From Kangiella sp. HZ709 (GTDB lineage Bacteria; Pseudomonadota; Gammaproteobacteria; Enterobacterales; Kangiellaceae), in NCBI RefSeq assembly GCF_009674675.1, contig NZ_WKJC01000001.1:875031-939030 (forward strand): a stretch of DNA of 64,000 bases. The letters run 5' to 3'. This document shows positions 1 through 8,200 of this stretch, one piece after another (positions within the stretch are counted from its first letter, which is position 1; each line of letters opens with the position of its first letter). Both the position numbers and the translations under genes were made by a program. The notes beneath the pieces are model-generated. The model searched no databases. It had not been told where the DNA came from and saw nothing but the letters and a program-made list of their open reading frames with translations.

Positions 1-84
1 AAAATGAAAGAAGATGGGTTACCAGTCATTTCATTAATTGCAAATAAGGATGACTTAGGTATTTATATAGGAGAGCTTTATTAA
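1..84 (+). CDS. C-terminal fragment of an unknown gene
   Basis: The first 28 codons read without a stop from the window edge to TAA at 82-84 and encode the end of a protein finishing in NKDDLGIYIGELY. The start lies outside the window and I do not recognise the family. The stop is separated by one base from the ATG of the patatin-like gene (TAAtATG), so the two are very probably co-transcribed and perhaps translationally coupled. The ribosome binding site of the next gene (AGGAGA) lies inside this fragment. Its identity would help explain what the phospholipase does. Confidence 0.55.
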   Translation, partial: KMKEDGLPVISLIANKDDLGIYIGELY

Positions 85-85
85 T

Positions 86-1159
86 ATGTTGGTTAATAAA
101 CCTAAAGAGATTGCATTAGCTTTATCTGGCGGAGGAGTAAGAGCTATGGTTTTTCATTTAGGGGTTATTAAATTCTTAGCTGAAGAAAACTTATTAGAAC
201 GAGTATCCAATGTTTCCACCGTCTCCGGCGGTAGCTTATTAATTGGCTTATTACTACAAAATAATAAAATGAGCTGGCCTACTTCTCAAGATTTCATTCA
301 AAGATCTTTACCTTATTTCCAAGAAAATCTATGCACCAGAAATATGATGACAGATATTCTCTTACAACTCCGGTATCCTAAAAATTGGAAATATCTTTTT
401 TCAAGAGCAAATCTACTATCGAAAGCACTGAAAACAAATTGGGGAGTTAATGCGCAGTTATCCGAGCTTCCATCAAAGCCAGAGATATCCATAAATGGAA
501 CTACCGCTGAAACAGGTAAGAGATTTCGATTTAAAAAGGAAAACATTGGCGAGTACGTATTGGGGTATTCAGCATCTGAAAAATTCAGCTTGTCAGATGC
601 TTTAGCTGTATCAGCTGCTTTTCCAGGAGGAATTGGACCTCTTGTAATAGAGGCGTCAAAAAAAAGCTGGTTTAAAAGAAAATGGGGAGAGCCCATAGAA
701 AAAAATTCGGAGGTAGTCTTGCCGTATAAACGCCTCCACCTATATGATGGTGGCGTTTACGACAACTTAGGAATTGAGCCTTTCTTTGATAATGGTAATC
801 TAGAAAAGAAGCCATTACTAAACGCTGAAACTAAAATTATTGTATCTGATGCAGGAGCTCCCCTAGTAGACGGCTTTTCATTATCTAAACTAAACCCAAA
901 AAGATTGAAAAGAGTTGCAGACATTATGTCTGAACAATCAAGAGCACTACGAGTGAGATCTTTTATGAGCTACCTTAATAAAGGTAATAATGGAGCTTAT
1001 TATTGTATTAAAGAGTCTATTAGTAATCTTGGTGATTGTGAATCAGCAAGTTTTGCCTCAAACTTTCCCACAACTCTAAGAAAGTTAAAAAACAAAGAAT
1101 TTGAAACTTTACTTAACCACGGATATCAAGTTGCTAAGAAAATCAGCTCTCGAGATTAA
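86..1159 (+). CDS. Patatin-like phospholipase
   Basis: Predicted serine acyl hydrolase of the patatin family (357 residues), expected to cleave acyl chains from membrane lipids. The glycine-rich oxyanion motif SGGGVRA is at residues 14-20. The nucleophile is probably Ser47 in T-V-S-G-G, with the first Gly of the GxSxG elbow replaced by Thr, as in many bacterial members with SGGS. The partner Asp of the dyad is Asp221 in D-G-G. There is no signal peptide or membrane segment, so it should be cytosolic. The ATG at 86 is preceded by AGGAGA and follows the upstream stop by one base. Patatin-like enzymes include secreted virulence factors (ExoU) and cytosolic antiphage effectors (CapV of CBASS); this one cannot be assigned to either because the upstream partner is cut off. 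Confidence 0.85.
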   Translation: MLVNKPKEIALALSGGGVRAMVFHLGVIKFLAEENLLERVSNVSTVSGGSLLIGLLLQNNKMSWPTSQDFIQRSLPYFQENLCTRNMMTDILLQLRYPKNWKYLFSRANLLSKALKTNWGVNAQLSELPSKPEISINGTTAETGKRFRFKKENIGEYVLGYSASEKFSLSDALAVSAAFPGGIGPLVIEASKKSWFKRKWGEPIEKNSEVVLPYKRLHLYDGGVYDNLGIEPFFDNGNLEKKPLLNAETKIIVSDAGAPLVDGFSLSKLNPKRLKRVADIMSEQSRALRVRSFMSYLNKGNNGAYYCIKESISNLGDCESASFASNFPTTLRKLKNKEFETLLNHGYQVAKKISSRD

Positions 1160-1472
1160 TATATTCACAACTTAATATTACAATAAGTCACACCGTAACT
1201 AATAAATAAAGCGGTTTAAATTAGTAATCTTAAGCAAAAAAAACCTGCGCATTGCAGGTTCTTAAATTATGAAACGTGACATTTCCACTCTAATTCCGTG
1301 GTGTGAGAGGTTCCATATGCAAATGATATAGATCTTTCCCTGATTATTCAACGCTACCGATATTAACTCTACTTTTAAAAAACTTGTTGCACATATTAAA
1401 ACTTCCTATATGAAAATAGTTTTGAGATAATAAGATCAAGAAAAACACCTGATTTTTATTATCTATAACAAA
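1160..1472. other. Non-coding stretch between patatin gene and small hypothetical gene
   Basis: About 313 bases without a convincing gene. It contains the hairpin at 1242-1260 (listed separately) and is AT-rich near its right end. A weak promoter-like pair, TTGTTG and TATATG with a 17-base spacer, lies around 1384-1412 and could serve the gene starting at 1473. I see no RNA gene, attachment site or gene remnant that I could defend. Confidence 0.5.
1236..1260 (-). terminator. Intrinsic terminator, stronger on the minus strand
   Basis: Inverted repeat AACCTGC (1242-1248) and GCAGGTT (1254-1260) with a five-base loop. An uninterrupted run of A precedes it on the plus strand (1236-1243), giving a run of eight T after the hairpin on the minus strand. 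It can therefore stop minus-strand transcripts arriving from the Rhs/immunity genes, and more weakly the patatin transcript on the plus strand, where only CTTAAA follows. Confidence 0.7.
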
Positions 1473-1817
1473 ATGAAAAACTCATTGATAGCAATTTTTC
1501 CATATAAGTATGAAGGTACATGGGTCTTTGATGACGAGCACTTCGACCTCGTTAAAGAGCCTTTTGTATTTGGAATTCCTGAAATGATAGAGGAACTAGT
1601 TACTGAAGTTGAAAATGCAGAAAAAGGTTTTAAGCTTATTTTCTCACAAAAACCTTTCCCTGGTTTTCAAATGAAGATTAATTGGTTGAGAGAGGAATGC
1701 GAAGGAAACTGGTATGAATTGGAAGGTACTAATGAAGAAGGCTGGTTATGTCCAGCCTTAATGCATTACTTTGAAAGCCCGCCAATTCATATTTATGCTA
1801 AGGCAGAAACTAAATAG
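1473..1817 (+). CDS. Small conserved hypothetical protein (DUF6717-like)
   Basis: A 114-residue soluble protein with no signal peptide or membrane segment. It is rich in aromatic residues (FPYKYEGTWVFDD near the N-terminus, GNWYELEGTNEEGWLCPAL near the C-terminus). The start, with the pattern IFPYKYEGTWVFDD followed by VKEPFV, resembles what I remember of the DUF6717 family; I am only moderately sure, and no function is known. It is convergent with the immunity candidate: its stop at 1815-1817 directly abuts that gene's end at 1818. There is no strong ribosome binding site before the ATG. A housekeeping passenger beside the toxin locus is as likely as any link to the toxin. Confidence 0.65.
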   Translation: MKNSLIAIFPYKYEGTWVFDDEHFDLVKEPFVFGIPEMIEELVTEVENAEKGFKLIFSQKPFPGFQMKINWLREECEGNWYELEGTNEEGWLCPALMHYFESPPIHIYAKAETK

Positions 1818-2255
1818 TTATTTAGTACCTAATGGAAACATTCTCAAAATACTCATAAGACCAAACATTTCTGCGCCTGACGGAGCCCATACCAAAACAT
1901 CTTCATTTATTAAATGTAAGAAATTTGAATGTCTTTTGATCTCTTCTTGAGTAGCATTTTGGGGATGAAATACTTCTATGTCTTTAGCAATTAAATCTAA
2001 ACTAGCAGAGTGTATCTCATCGTTAAAAAATGAATAAATATTTTCGACACCTAATACTGTCCAAGTATATTTATTATTAACAAAAGCCAAAACAAGCTCT
2101 TCATCCTCAATCCTTAATTTCTCTAAAATTAAGGATTTGATAGTTGGAGACAAACTTGAAAACAGTTCAGCAGACTTATCAAATAAGTCATGCTTACCAG
2201 CTTTCCATAAAATCCGTTCTTTATACCTTTCGTATTTATCTATTACTTTCGTCAT
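1818..2255 (-). CDS. Candidate immunity protein for the Rhs toxin tip
   Basis: A 145-residue cytosolic protein of unrecognised family, acidic and mostly helical in character, without signal peptide or membrane segments. Its ATG overlaps the TGA of the Rhs gene in an ATGA arrangement (2252-2255), which is typical of translationally coupled toxin-immunity pairs. In Rhs, CDI and other polymorphic toxin systems the gene immediately after the toxin tip normally encodes a protein that binds and neutralises that tip. The immunity role is inferred from position, size and coupling only; no motif proves it. The transcript probably ends at the hairpin near 1236-1260, running antisense through the small gene at 1473-1817. 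Confidence 0.7.
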   Translation of the reverse strand: MTKVIDKYERYKERILWKAGKHDLFDKSAELFSSLSPTIKSLILEKLRIEDEELVLAFVNNKYTWTVLGVENIYSFFNDEIHSASLDLIAKDIEVFHPQNATQEEIKRHSNFLHLINEDVLVWAPSGAEMFGLMSILRMFPLGTK

Positions 2256-5200
2256 AAGTCATAATCCAATATATAATCAGAGCCCTTAACATCACTCAAT
2301 CTAACTTTACCGCCAACAAAAGTCCTTCCAGCACTAGCTTTTTTAAATAAAACTCTATCAAGTCCCGTATTCGCTATGAAGCCTGTTTGTACTTGAATAC
2401 TTTTAGCTCCACTAGCTCTTAACGCATCCTTCATTGCTAACAAATCATTAGGGTTTAAACTATCCGTCAAATTTATTTTGATATGGGCTACACCATCTAT
2501 TATCTTAACAGAGCCCAAATCAACACCCAGTCGTTTCGCTGCACCTCGTAAGTTTTCTAAACCTTTTGTTCCTTTTAATCCAGCAGATGCTGCATCACCT
2601 ACAAAAGGCAAAATTCCTAATACTGCTCCACCTATATTAACAGCTGAAGGATCATTAGCAGCATCATAAATTGCTTTTATATCTCCTACTATCGGGGTTA
2701 TATCGACCAAAAACTCCGGCGAGGCACCACTACCTACAGGCATTCCTCCTGCATCTTTTTGCTTACTGCTATAATTACAGCCAGAACGGTTTGCCCTACC
2801 ACAGCCACCTTTTTTAGATGTACCACCAGAAACATATGTGTACGATCTAGTCCTTCCATCTTTAGTTACATCTATATAGCCTCTTTTATTTTTTTCAATA
2901 GTGGTTTCACTACCGTCCTTGCCTTTAATTATAATTTTCTCACCTTTTTGAGCTCTTTTAAGTAGCTCTTCAATAGTAACTTTTTTCTTCTCTTTTTCAC
3001 CTTTACCATTGTCATCTTCGGGATCTGGTTTCTCTGGCTGTTCAGGGCCTCCAGTCCCACATTCCATAACTGTACCGCCACAATTTGCGGTATAGCCGGT
3101 AGGGTCTGTCCCCGCCAAAGGATTATTCATAATATATGAATATGGATTCATAGATTGTGAGTTACCAGGTGCTTGAATCACAGGGTCGACTGAGAGGAAT
3201 CGTCCTAAGTTATAGTCATATGCTCTGCCATTCATATGAATGAGTTCATGGTCATCCAAATGCTCATGGTCAGTGAAGCCGCGCTCAGTGGTTCGGTTCA
3301 TTTGCGTTAAGCCAGTGATACTGGTGAAGGTATTTTGGCTTGGCTCAACAAAGTCACCTTTACGCGGTTTACCAAATGGGTCAAAACTGCGGTGCTCTTT
3401 TAAGTTACCCATATGGTCAGTTATGGTCACCACTGAGCCTAAGCGGTCACGATGGGTAAAACCAATCTCCCAAGTGGAGTTCTTCTTAGTTTGAATGGCC
3501 ACATCACCAATATAGTGCTTGTACTTGGTAGTACTGCCCTGCACTTCTTTTTCTAAAAGCTTATCAATGTAGTAAGTGGTGATAGTGCCACCAGCTGCTC
3601 CAGTCTTGACCTGCTTATAACGCATCAAATCAACACCGTAAGAGAAGCCCGAAGTGATGTTACCCTTCTTAATGGTTAACGGCTTGTTGAACTCGTTATA
3701 AGTGATGATTTTTTCTTGCGCCGTTTGTCTAACACCTGAAGCGTTATACACCAATTGATTTTTTAAATTGCCATTATTGTCGTAATAATACGTCATTGAA
3801 CCTAAGTTATTAGGACGGACGATTCGACTCACCGCATTAGGCCCAGCCTTACGAACATCTTTACCTAAAACGCCATAGGTATAAGTATTGGCGTAATCCG
3901 ACTTCTTAGTGAAGTTACCCACTGCATCGTAGTTGTAAGTGATGGTGTTGTACTGACCAGTAGTATTTAAAGTACGGTCACTTTGAATCAAACGGTGTAA
4001 GCTATCGTATTGATAGTCTTCACTGTTGGAAACGCCATTCGAAGCAATCATCACCTGCATGTTGAGGTTACTGAAATCATCGTACGAATAAGTCAACTCA
4101 TGCAAGCGAGTAGCACCTGAAGTCTTCTGCGACTTAATCATGGTCATCTGAGCAGTCGCTGGGTCGTAACTCGCCGTTTGAGTCATAACGCCATGCCCCA
4201 TCCACTGACTGGTGACTTTACCGTGATTATCCAAGTCTTTAATCTCTTGGTATACATAACCACCGTTAGCATTCTTAACCCTAGACATGTAACCCTGAGG
4301 GTTGTAGTCATAAGCGAGGGTTAAGCCCGTGGTGTTGTATTTCATGCCCTTAGGGCGGCCAAAGTTGTTATCGACGTAGTGAATAATGTCGTAATCGGTG
4401 AAGCTGCCACTTTCGTTATGACGATACTTGGTTTGAGTTTCGTAGAGCTTACCGCCAGTAGTTTTGCCGTAATAATGATACTTCACGCGAGCATTGGCGG
4501 TAGAAGGTCCATCATAAGACCAGCGCAACAAGCCTTGGTAATTTGCAACATTCCCATTATCCCAATACCAGTAGCCTGAGCGTGTTCCATTGGTCCAGCG
4601 CTGGGTCATTCTGCCTAAGGTATCGTAGGAATAAGTTAACTCAGTTAAGTTTGCGTCCTTCTCTTTTTCCACTTCACCAAAGGTGTTGTACCAGAAGAAT
4701 TTCTTACCCATGTTCGGGTCATCAACGTACTCCTTCTGACCTAAGGCGTTGTACTTGGCGTAGATAGGATTGCCGTTAGCATCTTGCAAGGTAATCGGAT
4801 TACCGGTGCCATCGTAGGCATAGCGTGTGTAGTTGTTATGCGCATCTTTAGTCCAGACCAATTGACCCAAGCCGTTGTACTTACGAGCCATCAATAAACC
4901 GCCAGCATTGATGTTGGTTACAAAGCCATCGTATTGGTAAGTCGTAGGTAAATGACCGCCATCCGACTGTGGTGTTTGCTTCTTGGTTAAACGACCTAAG
5001 GCATCGTAAGAATTAAAGTAAGTATACTGCCAAGTCGTAACACCACCGTTTAAAGTGGCTTCATGAGTTTTCTGACCTTTGTTATTAAACTTATTCCAAG
5101 TGTAATACCAATGGTCATCTTCAAAATTACGCGTAATTGAATAGTTTTCTCTATTAAATCCATCGAAATATTTTAAGTTTCTTGGTGTGCCATTTTTTAT

Positions 5201-8200
5201 AGTGTAAACACGATATTTCTTTTCTGGAAAACTAAAGCACCAAGCACTACCACCGTTCACCCCGCTACACCAATCATAGGCAACCCACTGAGTCGGCTCA
5301 CCTGGAAGCTTAGTCGAACGGACTCGACCAAAGGCATCGTAGGTCATAGTTGTGACTTGACCATTAGGGTCAATCACTTTAGTTGCTTGACCATGAATTG
5401 GATCAACTTCAGTTGCCGTTACGTGTCCTTTTGAGTTGGTCACGCTATTAACGAAATAACCATCTGCTGTGTAAGTGGTCGACACATTACGGTCAGCCAT
5501 ATCGGCGCCCGTATAGTGCTCACCATCACTGATTACTGAGATAGGCAAACCATGAGAGTTGTAGGCAGTGTGCACTACCGAATCTAAACCAGCTGCCGTA
5601 CCCTGACCTTGTGTCGCTATGGTTGTGATTTGTTTCGGCTTGCGGTGTGAATTATCAAATACGTACGTTGTCTTCACTTGTTTCTGGAAATCCGTACCCG
5701 ATTGAATAGCTGCATAGTCAGTTGCTCGACCTGAAACAGCTTTAGTGGTGGTTAATGAATAATTCGGCTTACACAACCACCAACTAGAGGTGTTCGGAGT
5801 ATGATAATAATTATTACTCACTGCCTCTGAACGATTAACATTACCTGGTTCATGACTGAACTTTCTTTCGTAGGTTTGACAACCATTAGTATCAAAAACA
5901 AAGTTTTGATAAGTATGATTAATCCAATCACTAACTGTCATTGCTTGGTTATGACCTGACTTGGTTAGGTAATCATAAGAAAACTGGTTATAAGGACTCA
6001 CCCAATAACGGTTGACACTTGTTTGGCCATCGAAAACTTGAGCAGAGAAGTCTTCAGCAGCATTATCGACCGTTTGCTTTTTAACTCCATCACGCCACAA
6101 ATCCCATTTGTAATAGGCTTTATTAATCAACCCAGAATTACAGGCCTCGCTACCTGAGCTGACTAAACATGTACGAGTCTGCTCCAGCTTACCCGCCAAC
6201 GGGAACTTCTGATGGAAGTCTGATACCGAACGAATGTGCTTGTTGGAATCTACATCCGATAAATCATCTACGATTACCGAACGGAAACCTTGGAAGCCTC
6301 GACCTTGGCGGTTGTATACCGCTTCTCGATAACCGTATTGAGTTTTGTTAAAGCCACCTATACCATCACTTTTATCCATAGCACTAACCACATGCATCGA
6401 AGAACCAAAGTAGAAGTATTTACTATTAGGTTGCCCGCCAACATAACGTTGATTGTCCGCAGTTGGGACTTTGTATAATTGTAGATCTGAAGCACTACGA
6501 CCTGCATTATGCGCAATAGGTGAGTATTGCCATTTAACGGTATTATCTAAACCATTGGTAATCGACTGAATACTATCCACTGCGCTATAAGTATTTGCGG
6601 TTGTTTTAGACGTAGTGTTGTATTTAATGACCAACTTTCCGGCATTAGGAGGAACTGGAGAAAAAGCGCCTACTGTAAAGTCATCGGATAAACCGCCACA
6701 CCAATTTTTGTTACGGTTATCTATGCAGTAGCCCTTAGCCATTTTAATCACAAAGTCTACTAGACCATCACCATTAACATCTTTCACTTTAAATGATGCA
6801 TGCTCGGCAGTATTTAAGGGGGCATTAACTACATCAGGAGTAACCGTTGATGAGAAACTTCCGTTAGAGTTTTGATCAAACTTCAGAACACTCCATTTAA
6901 ATCGACGAACGTCTTTTGTAGCATAAAAGCCTTTGTCCGCTCGAACTTTCGGATCTGCGCTGACTTTATTAATAGTTCGATGCAGATTGTCATTACAAAT
7001 CGGGGCTTCTGACACGTCTGGAATAACATGGGTGTAACAGAACCCATCTATAGCTTCAGTCGGCACTAAAATTTCATCTTTACCATCAGCATCATAATCA
7101 GCCACAATTGCTCCACCAAAATATGGTTGAGCTTTTGAGTACTGGCTTTGGTAAGTTAGAGGCTTTGCAGTTAGGTCTGTGTGGTTCCAAGTTTTTACAA
7201 CAGCATAACCATCCCAATAGTGGGTTCCAACGGCTGTGCCTAAACTTTTTACCGCATCAAAGGTTCCATTACCTTTATTAATTCTGACTGCCCAATAAGG
7301 AGATGATGTACCTTCTACAGAAACATAATCTTGTAAGCCATCACCATTAATATCAGCCCAAGTAAAATAGTTATAAAACGTATTCGCAGGGAGGCCGAAG
7401 TTAGATGCGGACTGTTTTGGGCCGAAGCTTAAAACGCCAGAATTAGAAATAGAACCTAAGACGTATTTATTCACTTCCGCTTTAGACAATTCCGTTCGAA
7501 GCGACAAAACGATATCGCTAATTCCATCACCGTTAATATCTTGTATTGAATAACGCTCCCAAACCGTTGGTTCATAAGCGCCAGCAAAGAAACTACCGGT
7601 ATCTAAATTGGTAACAATACCCCAATAGTTAAAGTTAGGGCTTGTGGCATTACCATTGTGTAAATAAAGGGCTAATTTTCTTTGCGAACCTTGAACGGTT
7701 TCAACCAACACATCTTGAAAACCGTCATTATTTACATCTGAGAATGTTGCTTCTGGACGCGGAGAAGTTGGATGTTTAGTCACTGTTATAGCACTAGGAA
7801 ATGCTACTTCTACTCCCTTTATTTGACTACCATCTATCCAGTCATAAGTAATTCCGGTCGCTAAAAAAGTTTTATAGTTAGCATCTGAAATTTTTTGCCA
7901 TTTAAGCTTAGCTCTTTCACTTTTACCGTTTAGATCTAAATCAACCGTTTGTCCTTCATAGACATAAGGATTATTGATTTGAATAGTATTTTGAGCATTA
8001 CCGCTTTCGTCTTTGACAATCACAGTACTATAAGCTGGCAAGCCAAATAAATAAGAAAGAATACTTCTTTTTAATTTAATAAATTCTGGAATACCGTCGC
8101 CATTTAGATCCGCAGCATCCAAGTCGTCGTATGGCTCAAAATCGCCTAAATAAGTGGGGATGTTTTCACTAGAATGAGTAACAGAATCATCGTACCAATC

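Noticed and set aside
1-2255. Complete CBASS or other named defence system around the patatin-like gene
   Set aside because: The partner gene is cut by the window edge and its visible 27 residues show no cyclase or other diagnostic motif.
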